Made by a program: the position numbers and the translations under genes
The notes under the pieces: generated by a model
What the model saw: only the letters and a program-made list of their open reading frames with translations
Told to the model about the DNA's origin: nothing
Database searches by the model: none
In this document: positions 45,601 through 54,314 of the stretch, piece by piece
Position numbering within the stretch: position 1 is the stretch's first letter
Layout: each line of letters opens with the position of its first letter
Source of the DNA: an uncultured Isosphaeraceae bacterium
Lineage (GTDB): Bacteria; Planctomycetota; Planctomycetia; Isosphaerales; Isosphaeraceae
Reading direction: 5' to 3'
DNA length: 64,000 nt
Assembly (NCBI GenBank): GCA_945957605.1
Contig: CAMFLR010000020.1
Span: 62,001-126,000, forward strand

Positions 45601-46014
45601 CCCTACTTCATTGTGCCGCAGTGCTGTTCTAGTTTAGTGAACTAATTACTTGTTAAGGTTGTAATATTCAATTGCCAGTTGTTTTTACTACAACCTTATA
45701 TCAGCGAGCACTTCCCTTGCGGCGTGAAATAGTGTGGTCCAGTCGGTGGTAGGCATCAAAAGCTAGCAACTCTCATCGTCCGCCGTCAGATTCACGGGAT
45801 GATTTCGGGCGCAGCCAAGACCTCGGTCTTCGGACGCGATAATTCGTGCAAATGCGCTAGCCGATTTGCGATGAAGGCGGTTACAGGGGCGCGAAGAGAC
45901 AAAGCGACTGTGCTATTGACATGCTCTTGAGCCTTTGGTCGAATTCTAACTGAATAATTTTTCCGCATCTGACAGATTTGCGGATTTACTCGATCGGTCG
46001 ATTTTTCCTGAGCG
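45601..46014. other. AT-rich intergenic region
   Basis: About 414 bases after the esterase operon. It holds the inverted repeat at 45654-45698 and no convincing gene. Base composition is visibly more AT-rich than the flanking genes. Confidence 0.5.
45654..45698. terminator. Inverted repeat downstream of the esterase operon
   Basis: TAAGGTTGTA (45654-45663) and TACAACCTTA (45689-45698) are perfect 10-base arms around a 25-base loop, about 54 bases after the esterase stop. There is no U-tract, so it may be a weak terminator or a processing site. Confidence 0.4.
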
Positions 46015-46344
46015 ATGCATCGACACACCCGACAGATCCTGTTGGCTTCGCTGCTCGCCCTGTACGGGGTGATGACCGCTTGCGGTCCCGCGCTCCATGC
46101 GCTTCCCGGCGCCGGTCATGTAAAGAATGCAACGCCCGCAGAGGGTGACGGCTCTGATCATCCTGCATCTCCGCACGACGATTGCTCAATCTGTTTTTTC
46201 CTTGCTCAAAGCCAGATTTGCACGGATTTAGTCCAAATCCTATCGATGGACGTGGTCGAAATTCGGCCGACGGACGAGCTTCCAAGCACATTCCCACCTT
46301 CAATCGATCGCCCCTCCGCACCGCGCGCCCCTCCAATCGCTTGA
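46015..46344 (+). CDS. Small secreted Cys/His protein, DUF2946-like, first of two paralogs
   Basis: 109 residues. A basic start and a hydrophobic core (ILLASLLALYGVMTACG) make a signal peptide or lipoprotein leader. The rest has the sparse motif ALHALPGAG, then HDDCSICFFLAQSQ, and ends PSAPRAPPIA. The gene at 46675 encodes a matching order of features, with HRHG, HSDCQGCRYLTQAQ and RAPPYI. Such proteins with a Cys pair after a His-containing stretch are often associated with metal handling, but no function is known. Confidence 0.65.
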   Translation: MHRHTRQILLASLLALYGVMTACGPALHALPGAGHVKNATPAEGDGSDHPASPHDDCSICFFLAQSQICTDLVQILSMDVVEIRPTDELPSTFPPSIDRPSAPRAPPIA

Positions 46345-46674
46345 TTGGCTGCGAAGCTGATACAAACGCGTCGCGTCATGCGCAGTAATTGGCAAAGTCT
46401 AGAGCATTTGCTCATAGACTCGTAGCCATCGGCGCGCTTGCATGCCGCGATCGGGTATCAATCACTTTGGCGTCCTCACGGCGGTCCCATCAGCTCGCGC
46501 CATTACTCCGACATCTTCTACGCGCGCGCATGCACTGTGAAAGCTGCCTGCAGCCAGGCTATGCGCTGTCAAACCTGTGCTACGCGCACGGGGCGAAGGT
46601 CGCTTACGGAGCTAATCCGTCGGTGGTGTGTCAGCGATAATAGAGAAGTTTAAGGGACGTCGCTGCGCGACGTG
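46345..46674. other. Intergenic region between the two paralogs
   Basis: 330 bases without a supported gene. ORFs here lack start signals. A second promoter for the paralog at 46675 may lie here. Confidence 0.4.
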
Positions 46675-47013
46675 ATGATGGCCACCTTTAGCCTTCGGCG
46701 ACTCATCCTGGGATTGCTGATCTTTCTGCATGGGGTTGTCACCCTGTGCGGTTCGGAGATGCACCGTCACGGCTATGCCGTGGAGCGATCTCAGGATGCA
46801 AAGCGAGAAAAGAAGGCATTTTCAGTCGATTTCGCTCGGTTCCATTCTGACTGCCAGGGATGTCGCTATCTGACCCAAGCACAACTTGTCGAGACGCCAT
46901 TCGATCTACGTCGATCTGAGGTCGCGGTAAGTCGTGAACTCTCCATCGACATCCCTGAACCAGCTCTCTTCTCTGCCCGTGAGCATCGTCCTCGAGCTCC
47001 TCCGTACATCTAG
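46675..47013 (+). CDS. Small secreted Cys/His protein, second paralog
   Basis: 112 residues from the ATG at 46675 (46678 also possible). Signal-peptide-like start (RRLILGLLIFLHGVVTLCG), then SEMHRHG, a charged linker, HSDCQGCRYLTQAQ and a C-terminal RAPPYI. It shares order and spacing of Cys/His features with the protein from 46015, pointing to an old duplication. It is followed by tiny ORFs and the DUF58 operon. Confidence 0.6.
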   Translation: MMATFSLRRLILGLLIFLHGVVTLCGSEMHRHGYAVERSQDAKREKKAFSVDFARFHSDCQGCRYLTQAQLVETPFDLRRSEVAVSRELSIDIPEPALFSAREHRPRAPPYI

Positions 47014-47111
47014 TCCGCTTATGCCCGCATGATTCGTTTCATCCGAAGCTCACGGCAGTCGTCGCGACGTGATTGCTCCACTGCGCACTGAGGTTTCTTG
47101 AGGAGACCATA

Positions 47112-47219
47112 ATGAGGCACAAAGTCATGTTCATCGAGCCCCCGCTGCCGCTAGCCATTGTCTCAGTCCTAGTCTCACTATTCCTATCCGTTGACCACGC
47201 CGTACAGGCATTCGCGTGA
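47112..47219 (+). CDS. Possible 35-residue hydrophobic peptide
   Basis: The ATG has a good GAGGAG site about 8 bases upstream, and the peptide has a hydrophobic core (PLAIVSVLVSLFLSV). Its TGA overlaps the GTG of the next ORF (GTGA). The good ribosome site and coupling are the only evidence. Confidence 0.4.
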   Translation: MRHKVMFIEPPLPLAIVSVLVSLFLSVDHAVQAFA

Positions 47220-47425
47220 GGGCAATCGTGAACGCCATGTGCGAGGTCAGTGACGAAGTCAGACTCGCCCGCGATGGAAGGTTTGAACCGAGTGGACGCT
47301 TCTTCGTGAAGGACGCTTCGAGTTTGGGCGCGTCCCGGCTCAGACATCAGGAGCTTGACCGAGCCGAAGCATCGTCAACCAGCTTCGACGATCTTTTCAC
47401 AGAATGGGCTTCAGATGCGCGCTAA
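47216..47425 (+). CDS. Small hypothetical protein
   Basis: 69 residues starting at a GTG that overlaps the preceding stop; it ends overlapping the next ORF. There is no recognised family. Support is from coupling on both sides only. Confidence 0.35.
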   Translation: MRAIVNAMCEVSDEVRLARDGRFEPSGRFFVKDASSLGASRLRHQELDRAEASSTSFDDLFTEWASDAR

Positions 47426-47759
47426 ACAATGGACGAGTATGTGTCGCGACGAAGACCTACAGACAACGGTGCTTCTGCGACTCCTCAGCGAAGTGAGCCA
47501 AAGGCTTGATCATGCTCAAATTCAAGCAGTTTGCAGAGAACCTGATGAGAGACCTCGCATGAGTCCTCCAGTCGCCTTTCAGGGTGCATCAAACGCGCCG
47601 GCTCATACGCAGCTACAACTCGTTGTCGAGATTTTTATAGCGACTTACGTGATCTTTCTGCTCGTCGGCATCGCGTGCATCGGACTCAAGTCGCTTTTCG
47701 ACGGTGTGTCAAGACCAGGAAAGAAAGCTTCTCGGGACGATCACCTGGAGGAGTGGTGA
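47415..47759 (+). CDS. Small single-pass membrane protein
   Basis: 114 residues from the ATG at 47415. The N-terminal half is soluble and helical (TTVLLRLLSEVSQRLDHAQI), followed by one membrane helix (VVEIFIATYVIFLLVGIACI) and a basic tail. It overlaps the preceding small ORF. Function unknown. Confidence 0.5.
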   Translation: MRAKQWTSMCRDEDLQTTVLLRLLSEVSQRLDHAQIQAVCREPDERPRMSPPVAFQGASNAPAHTQLQLVVEIFIATYVIFLLVGIACIGLKSLFDGVSRPGKKASRDDHLEEW

Positions 47760-47820
47760 AACAGATCGGGTTCTCCATCGCTTTGAGGAAGAACTGCACA
47801 AGTAGGCGAGAGGTTGTCAC

Positions 47821-48054
47821 ATGTTGAGACGCGAAGATCTTTCAATGAGCCCGTTCCTGATTGTCGGCGGCGTCATGCACGGTAGTGGCCGCGATGCAAG
47901 GTTGTCTGGGGCACACGCCGTCCTCGTCCAATGTCAGACGATCTGTGAACGGTTCCAGCCACTGCACGTCAAATCCTCACTCTTTGCGCGCAGATCTTCA
48001 CATCAGGACTTTCTCGCGTATTCGCCGGGGAACACCCTAAAGGATCGGTCATGA
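47821..48054 (+). CDS. Small hypothetical protein coupled to DUF58 gene
   Basis: 77 residues; its TGA overlaps the ATG of the DUF58 gene (ATGA), suggesting translational coupling. No family resemblance and a weak ribosome site at 47821; an ATG at 47845 is another option. Confidence 0.4.
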   Translation: MLRREDLSMSPFLIVGGVMHGSGRDARLSGAHAVLVQCQTICERFQPLHVKSSLFARRSSHQDFLAYSPGNTLKDRS

Positions 48055-49334
48055 TCGCGTCGAATATCCGCCTCGTTGCGAAGGTTGGGGAGCTTCTGAC
48101 ACGAGAATACGCCTCCCGTTTCGACGCGTGCATCAAGTGGATCCGCAATCCTATGGCCGTGCTCCTATTGGCGTTAATCGCCTCGGTCCTTTGTGGATTG
48201 TTCTTGCATTCGAGAGCGCTCATCCTGGCCGCGGGACTAACTGGCATTCTCTGCGTAGGAACGATTTGGCCATGGCTCGCCGTGCGCGGGCTGAGTGGTA
48301 CACTCGGTTTCGACAAAGCGAGAATTCGTGAAGGAGAGAAGATCTCCGCGCATCTCGTCGTTCGCAACCGAATGCCCTGGGCGGCATGGGGACTGTACCT
48401 GCGTGGCGAAGCAAGAGACGGGGTATCAGGGGCGCGGACCGGCATCGCATTTGTTTCCGGGTGGCACGTCACTGAATCGAAGTGGGAGCTGATCCCCGAA
48501 CAAAGGGGGGAGTATCCGCACGCAATACCACGCATCGGCAGTGCGTTTCCGTTTGGACTCTGGGACGCTTCGCGGCCGCTTTCGGTGCCGTCTCCGCTAT
48601 TAGTTTGGCCACGCACGTTTCCAGTGGGACCGATCCCCGAGGCAGCGAATGGCAGAGAAGGGGAAGGGCTCTCCCCTCGTAACAAAGCAGGAATATCCGG
48701 CGATCTCCTTGGCGTGCGTCCCTATCGCCGCGGCGATTCGCTTCGCCGCGTGCACTGGCCGCAGTCGGCGAGGCACGGACATCTCATCGTTTGCGAACTC
48801 GAATCTCATGCAATACCTAGTGTGCAGATCGTCGTCGACACTAACCCTGAGACTCACTCTGGTGTCGGCCCAGAGAGTTCGATGGAGTGGGCGATTCGCA
48901 TCACCGCAAGCTTCGTAGAAGGATGGCTGAGTCAAGGAGCTGAAATCGAAGTTGTCTTTGGAACCAATTCTGTCTCGGCAGCGGCAGGCTCAGTCGCAGC
49001 CCGTCGCACCCGCATTCTCGATGCAATGGCGCGAGTGAAACCCGATTCGGCGCTCGGATTTGGTGACGTGGTCGATGGTCTGGCATGTCGCCGCTTCGAT
49101 GGCGGATTGCGTGTCATCGTCGCGACGAACCTCTCTCTCCAGAGTTTGCCTGAAAGAACTGTCACTGCGCGAGCGGAGCGCTTCGTCGTCCTCGACGCGA
49201 GTGCGTTTGTCGAAGAGTCAATACGTATTCCGCCAGTTCCGCTGCGAGTGCGGCCGTGGATCTTGGTCAACGATTCGACAGACGCGCCGAGTGCAATTCG
49301 GCGCGCGTGGAAGGAGGTGCATCTTGATCGGTGA
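48051..49334 (+). CDS. DUF58 domain protein
   Basis: 427 residues. Two membrane helices near the N-terminus (residues about 33-75), then a DUF58 domain with the family signature GVRPYRRGDSLRRVHWPQSA followed by RHGHLIVCELE. DUF58 proteins accompany MoxR ATPases and transglutaminase-like proteins in bacteria and are thought to assist assembly of envelope complexes. The gene overlaps the next one by 11 bases. Confidence 0.9.
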   Translation: MIASNIRLVAKVGELLTREYASRFDACIKWIRNPMAVLLLALIASVLCGLFLHSRALILAAGLTGILCVGTIWPWLAVRGLSGTLGFDKARIREGEKISAHLVVRNRMPWAAWGLYLRGEARDGVSGARTGIAFVSGWHVTESKWELIPEQRGEYPHAIPRIGSAFPFGLWDASRPLSVPSPLLVWPRTFPVGPIPEAANGREGEGLSPRNKAGISGDLLGVRPYRRGDSLRRVHWPQSARHGHLIVCELESHAIPSVQIVVDTNPETHSGVGPESSMEWAIRITASFVEGWLSQGAEIEVVFGTNSVSAAAGSVAARRTRILDAMARVKPDSALGFGDVVDGLACRRFDGGLRVIVATNLSLQSLPERTVTARAERFVVLDASAFVEESIRIPPVPLRVRPWILVNDSTDAPSAIRRAWKEVHLDR

Positions 49335-51717
49335 TGCAGAAGAAAACCGCTGGGTACAAGCTATAACACTGGGCCTGGCAATGCTCGCGACGGCATCGGC
49401 AGAACTCGCCATCGCCGAACCGGGAAGGCCTCCTGGCCTCTCTCTGGCCTGGGCCGCGTTGTGGTCCGCAATCGCAGTTGTGAGTTACGAGGGCATGCGA
49501 CAACTCGCGTTTGCAAGAGGGCCAGTGGCAGACACCCAGTTCACGGCGAGACGACATAGAACGCGAGCCTCGGCGCGCCCGCTCGTCACTATTTCGATCC
49601 TTGTCGTTTTTGCTCTTCCGCTTGCGATCGAGGCCGCGCGTCTGGCCATTTGGGGTCGTGCGGAGGCGATGGAGATCGTACTTCTGTCGGCACTGAGGAA
49701 TCTGGTACTCGGCCTCGCGGTTCTGGCAAGTCGCCCTGCATTCACGCGGCTGGCGGCATTCGCGAGCCTGTTCCTGATTCTCGTCTCCACATCGCTGGCC
49801 GATGGCCCGATCGCGATCGTGATTGTCAGCGTCTATGCGGCGGTTGGCGGTCTCTGGTTAGTGCTGACTTACTGGCGGGGCCTTCAAATCGTGATTGTTG
49901 CTGATGGTCAACGGAGGTTTCCGCTCGCGAGCTTGCTCCTCGCCACAGGCCTTGTCGGTCTCGTTGTTCTGATTGCAGCGATGGGCCCCGCCCGCGTCGC
50001 GACCGCGCTCGTGGGCTTGGTGCCAAGCTCGGGTGGTACTTCTTGGGACAATCCCGACGCCCGTGGCGGCGTAAACGATGGTGAGAACGAGGCGAAGGGT
50101 TCGGAGAAGCCGCAAAGTATTGGATTCGCCGACACCGACGTCTATCTCGACAGCGATCGGCCAAGCCTCTACGACGCCTTCAACGACACGTATGGAGAGC
50201 CGATCAGGCCCAAACAGCAGAACCGCATGGTCTCGATCGGCAATCAGAATGTCGCCGAACAGCGCGAGCGACCTGCGGAAAACCTCCGGGCCGGCCAAGA
50301 GTTCTCAACGGTTCGCCGTGGAAAGGATACAGCAAATCGCCGCCCGTCCGATCGCGAGGCGAAGGCTCTCCTATACGTTAAGGGGCAAACGCCGCTCCAT
50401 CTTGGTCTTGTGGCCTACAACCGCTTCGATGGTCGCGGGTGGCAAGAAGAGCCGTTGTGCGCCGCCGACTGCCCCTTGGTGTTGCAGCCAGACGGTGCGC
50501 CGTGGTTCCGAATCAACGTCCCATCTCATTCGCACTATGCAGGGACGGTTGCACATCAAATCAAGATTGGCACGCTCGATTCGAGTCCGCTGCCCGTGCC
50601 GGCTCATCTGTCCCGATTTCGAATTGGGCAAGTTAACCGTCGCGATTTCTTCGGCTGGTCGCACGAGGGGATGATGCGAATGATCGGTCGAACGGTGCCA
50701 TCGAGTACCGTGATCGAGTCCGAAGCCAGAGTCGCAGACCCAGCCCGTCTTCGCAAATTATGGTTCTCGCCAAATGCTCATGCTTCGTCTCGACTGCTAA
50801 CTGTTTCCGACGGCCATCGCATTACGCCTGAGATCGCGGCTTTGGCGCGTTCATGGTCGGATGGTATCCCGCGCGGTTGGGCGCAGGTTGAGGCAGTCGT
50901 TTCCACGCTCCGTCATCATGCCACCCACGATCGCGGCACCACGCTTCCGGCTGACTGCCAAGACGTCGTTGCCCACTTCCTCCTGCAATCGCGTCGAGGG
51001 CCAGACTATACATTCGCCACGGCTGCGGCTGTGCTCTTACGCTCGCTCGATTATCCGACGCGTCTTGTGAGCGGGTTCTACGCTGCGCCCGAGCGGTACG
51101 ATCCACGCACTCAGCACACAGCAGTGATCGAGGATGATGTTCACTTCTGGGCAGAAGTGCGTTTGCCTGATGGAACCTGGATCACCATAGAGCCAACTCC
51201 GGGGTATGAACTCATGACCCCGTCGCCCCCCTGGTACGAGATAATTCTGACCACTATTGCCTCAGCAACATATTGGGCGCGATCGAATGCAGTCCTCTTG
51301 TGCGTTGTCTTCGCCTCACTGGCTGCGCTGATCTGCTTCCGTCGCAATATCGAGGATTCACTAGCGACCATAGCCTGGCGGCTTTCGACGCCTGTCGATA
51401 CACGCCTCTATGCAATCGCGGCCCTCAGCCTTGTAGAGCGTCGGTCGAGTTGGGCCAATCTTCCCCGCCCGATGGGGCGCTCACCGCGTCGTTGGTACGA
51501 GAAGATGATTCCGCCGACCAACGTTGAAATCGACGATCTCGGCCGGCTCATCCATCTCGCCGAATGGGGATTGTACGCCCCGCTCGGTGCCGCACTCCCG
51601 AAGCAAGTCGGCGATGATGATCCGCGCGATACATGTCGACGCGCCGTGGATGCGTGGACTGTTCGCAGATTCAAGAAGTTTGACCGCCTCAGTACTTCGA
51701 AGGAACTCGTTATATGA
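49324..51717 (+). CDS. TgpA-type membrane transglutaminase-like protein with degenerate active site
   Basis: 797 residues; the TTG at 49324 has AGGAGGT 5 bases upstream and overlaps the DUF58 stop. Membrane helices fill residues 15-240 in several groups, then an extracytoplasmic region carries a transglutaminase-like core (about 540-640). The family Cys in the GFCEHFA motif is replaced: here the segment reads RRGPDYTFATAAAVLLRSLD, with Asp561 at the Cys position. His607 in VHFWAEVRL is kept and the third residue is Glu623 in ITIEPTPGYE. A C-terminal membrane helix follows. It should not form a cysteine transglutaminase or protease; it may be a structural or binding member. It is coupled to the MoxR gene (ATGA). 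Confidence 0.9.
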   Translation: MIGDAEENRWVQAITLGLAMLATASAELAIAEPGRPPGLSLAWAALWSAIAVVSYEGMRQLAFARGPVADTQFTARRHRTRASARPLVTISILVVFALPLAIEAARLAIWGRAEAMEIVLLSALRNLVLGLAVLASRPAFTRLAAFASLFLILVSTSLADGPIAIVIVSVYAAVGGLWLVLTYWRGLQIVIVADGQRRFPLASLLLATGLVGLVVLIAAMGPARVATALVGLVPSSGGTSWDNPDARGGVNDGENEAKGSEKPQSIGFADTDVYLDSDRPSLYDAFNDTYGEPIRPKQQNRMVSIGNQNVAEQRERPAENLRAGQEFSTVRRGKDTANRRPSDREAKALLYVKGQTPLHLGLVAYNRFDGRGWQEEPLCAADCPLVLQPDGAPWFRINVPSHSHYAGTVAHQIKIGTLDSSPLPVPAHLSRFRIGQVNRRDFFGWSHEGMMRMIGRTVPSSTVIESEARVADPARLRKLWFSPNAHASSRLLTVSDGHRITPEIAALARSWSDGIPRGWAQVEAVVSTLRHHATHDRGTTLPADCQDVVAHFLLQSRRGPDYTFATAAAVLLRSLDYPTRLVSGFYAAPERYDPRTQHTAVIEDDVHFWAEVRLPDGTWITIEPTPGYELMTPSPPWYEIILTTIASATYWARSNAVLLCVVFASLAALICFRRNIEDSLATIAWRLSTPVDTRLYAIAALSLVERRSSWANLPRPMGRSPRRWYEKMIPPTNVEIDDLGRLIHLAEWGLYAPLGAALPKQVGDDDPRDTCRRAVDAWTVRRFKKFDRLSTSKELVI

Positions 51718-52715
51718 TGACAATTCCACAGAGAAAGCTTCCCAGTCAGAACGGTTCAGCGACGCAGGTCGTCGATGCGATTCGTTCGACACTGAATGCC
51801 GCCCTCCGGGGAAAGCGGGAGGTGGTTGAGCATGTCCTCGCATGCCTTCTGGCGCGCGGGCATCTCCTGATCGAAGACCTTCCAGGTCTTGGCAAGACGA
51901 CCTTGGCCAAAGCCCTGGTGCATGCACTCGGCGGCAAGTTCGCCCGCGTCCAGTGCACTCCAGATCTACTTCCCGGGGATATCACGGGCTTTCGCGTGTA
52001 CGACCAAAAGACGCGCGAGTTTGAGTTTCTCCACGGACCCGTTTTCGCCGACGTTTTGCTTGCCGACGAGATCAACCGCGCCACCCCGCGCACGCAGAGT
52101 GCTTTGCTCGAGGCGATGGCAGAGCGTCAGGTCACAATCGACAGCGTCCGACACGTCCTTTCCGAGACGTTTTTCGTCATCGCCACTCAGAACCCGGTCG
52201 AACAGCACGGCACTTATCCACTGCCCGAAGCCCAACTCGACCGCTTCGCGATGAAGCTTCGGATCGGATATCCCAGCCGGGACGACGAGCGTGCCATGCT
52301 CGACGCCGCTATTGGGGCAGCGCTTGAAGATCAGGTCGAAATTGCACCGCCATTGGCGCCAGGACAGCTTCGCGCTCTCCAGGAAGCCGTGGCCGCGGTT
52401 GCCGTGGAACCTTTGGTGCGAGATTACCTCGTCGATCTGGGGGCAGCCAGTCGAACGCATCGCCAAGTGACGCTCGGGCTCAGTCCGCGCGGACTTTTGA
52501 CCTGGCAAAGGTTGGCGCAGGCACGAGCGTTCTTGCTCGGTCGAGATTACACCACGCCCGATGACGTGCAGGACGTGGCCAGGTCTGTTCTAGAAGTCCG
52601 TCTCGGAATCGAGCCCGAAGCGACCAGCCGCGTTATCTCCGAAATCCTCGACTCCGTTCCCATTCCAGTGAATCCCATCCGCGGCACTGAAAAGTCTCAC
52701 CAAAAACACAAATAG
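51714..52715 (+). CDS. MoxR-type AAA+ ATPase
   Basis: 333 residues. Walker A LIEDLPGLGKTTLAKAL, Walker B VLLADEINRATPRTQSALLE, the AERQVTID sensor region and the C-terminal helical lid (GRDYTTPDDVQDVARSVL) are all present. MoxR ATPases act as chaperones for DUF58/VWA-type partners. It is in an operon with DUF58 and a degenerate transglutaminase and precedes the permease gene by 15 bases. Confidence 0.95.
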   Translation: MMTIPQRKLPSQNGSATQVVDAIRSTLNAALRGKREVVEHVLACLLARGHLLIEDLPGLGKTTLAKALVHALGGKFARVQCTPDLLPGDITGFRVYDQKTREFEFLHGPVFADVLLADEINRATPRTQSALLEAMAERQVTIDSVRHVLSETFFVIATQNPVEQHGTYPLPEAQLDRFAMKLRIGYPSRDDERAMLDAAIGAALEDQVEIAPPLAPGQLRALQEAVAAVAVEPLVRDYLVDLGAASRTHRQVTLGLSPRGLLTWQRLAQARAFLLGRDYTTPDDVQDVARSVLEVRLGIEPEATSRVISEILDSVPIPVNPIRGTEKSHQKHK

Positions 52716-52730
52716 CACAAGGAACGACTT

Positions 52731-54314
52731 ATGCCAGCTCATCTCATCGCGATCCCTTTCGGATTTCTGCTTCGCGTAGTTCAGGTTGTCGTCGACGCAT
52801 CACTCTACATCATCATCGGTCTCCTGATGGCCGGAGCGTTGAGGGCAATGGTCGGTCCAGAACGACTACGGACGCTCTTCGGGACTGGTCGCTGGACGGC
52901 TCCATTCCGTGCCTGGCTCGCCGCAACGACTCTGCTGCCAGTCTGTTCGCTGGGCGTGCTTCCCGTATTGCGCGAACTGCGACGCGCGGGCGTGAGCCGA
53001 CCGGCGGTCCTGACCTTCGCGCTGGCTGCACCGATGCTCAACCCAATCTCGCTGATCTACGGCGTTTCTTACCTGGGACCGAACACGCTTGGTGTGCTGG
53101 TTCTGGGTACTGGCCTTGTTTCGGTCGGAATCGGCGTTTTGTGGGGATACCTCCGACCGCAAGACCTCGCGAGCGAGGCAGCCTCGTTCGAGGGACAGGT
53201 ACCGTCTATCGGCATGCGACGGTTAACTGCGGCCGCCGTTCACGCCGCGCGCGAATCCGTCGGCTCGACTGCCCGCGATGTCGCATTCGGGATCTTGGGC
53301 GCTGGGGTCGCCGCCTCGTTGATCGCGGCACCAACTCTGGCCGCAACGATGTTCGCAGGAGACTTCAAGGCGATTCCGGGGATGATGCTCGTTGCGCCCG
53401 CGTCCTACATCACGCCGGAGCAGGCGGTTGTCATCGTTCCTGAAATGCTCAAATTCCGCCAGTCGCCAGGCGCGATGTTCGTGCTGGTCTCGCTTGGCGC
53501 GGGAATGACGCTCGGACATCTTTCGTGGATCTCAAAAGGGTATGGTCTCCGCTCGGCGATCTTGTGGCTCGCTCTAGCCGGTGGACTTACGCTGTTCGCC
53601 GCGTACGGTATTGATGTGATCGTCCCGTCTGTCGGCACTCGAAACGAAGACAATGATCATTTCAATATGCTTGCCAATCCCCTGGAGTATGCTGGCAGCT
53701 TCTCCGAGGTTCGCGACGGCATGATTCGCCATCTCTCAAGTCTCGACACATTCCATCTGGTCACGTCCGGAACTCTTTTGACGCTGATCATCTCAGGAGT
53801 AGTGCTTCGGCGCATGGGCGAACGGGGGACTTTCGAATCGTTCATCTCTACATCATCTGCCGCATTCGATGGAAGCGCGGAAGGGCCAGTGTCGGGGTTG
53901 AGTCGGCCGCTCTCTCCACGCGTCCTGTCTGCGACAGCGTCGATCGGATTTCTATTCGTGGCGATCGCTGGTGCTTACGCCTATTTCCCGAGTCCTTCGG
54001 AGGCATTTCAGGACATGCAGATCATCAAGGCTGACTTTTTCGGCGAGCTCAATGCTCCGTCGAATGAAACGCCTCTCCACCACCTCGATCTCTGGGACCG
54101 TCAGGCCGCAAAACTGAAGACCGGCGCTTTTATCCGCCTGATAGCCTTGAACGATGAGTCGAAGCGTGCAACGGAAGAACTTCGCGAAGGAATCCAGTCG
54201 CTCCGAAGTGCCGTAGAGCAGCATCGCACTGGCGACGCCAAAGCTGTCTTCTTCCGCATCCAGACATCTTTCGCTCGATGTCAGGCATCTTACGGAGTGA
54301 ACGTCCCGCATTGA
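52731..54314 (+). CDS. Permease of the DUF318/SO_0444-like family with C-terminal soluble extension
   Basis: 527 residues. The N-terminal 390 residues contain eight to ten membrane helices with family motifs LLPVCSLGVLPVLRELRRAG and LAAPMLNPISLI, each with the Cys/Pro-rich kink seen in permeases linked to metal efflux. The last 130 residues are a helical soluble domain after a helix at about 405-420, which normal family members lack. The operon with MoxR/DUF58 and the Cys/His small proteins upstream suggest an envelope metal-stress system (inference). Confidence 0.8.
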   Translation: MPAHLIAIPFGFLLRVVQVVVDASLYIIIGLLMAGALRAMVGPERLRTLFGTGRWTAPFRAWLAATTLLPVCSLGVLPVLRELRRAGVSRPAVLTFALAAPMLNPISLIYGVSYLGPNTLGVLVLGTGLVSVGIGVLWGYLRPQDLASEAASFEGQVPSIGMRRLTAAAVHAARESVGSTARDVAFGILGAGVAASLIAAPTLAATMFAGDFKAIPGMMLVAPASYITPEQAVVIVPEMLKFRQSPGAMFVLVSLGAGMTLGHLSWISKGYGLRSAILWLALAGGLTLFAAYGIDVIVPSVGTRNEDNDHFNMLANPLEYAGSFSEVRDGMIRHLSSLDTFHLVTSGTLLTLIISGVVLRRMGERGTFESFISTSSAAFDGSAEGPVSGLSRPLSPRVLSATASIGFLFVAIAGAYAYFPSPSEAFQDMQIIKADFFGELNAPSNETPLHHLDLWDRQAAKLKTGAFIRLIALNDESKRATEELREGIQSLRSAVEQHRTGDAKAVFFRIQTSFARCQASYGVNVPH

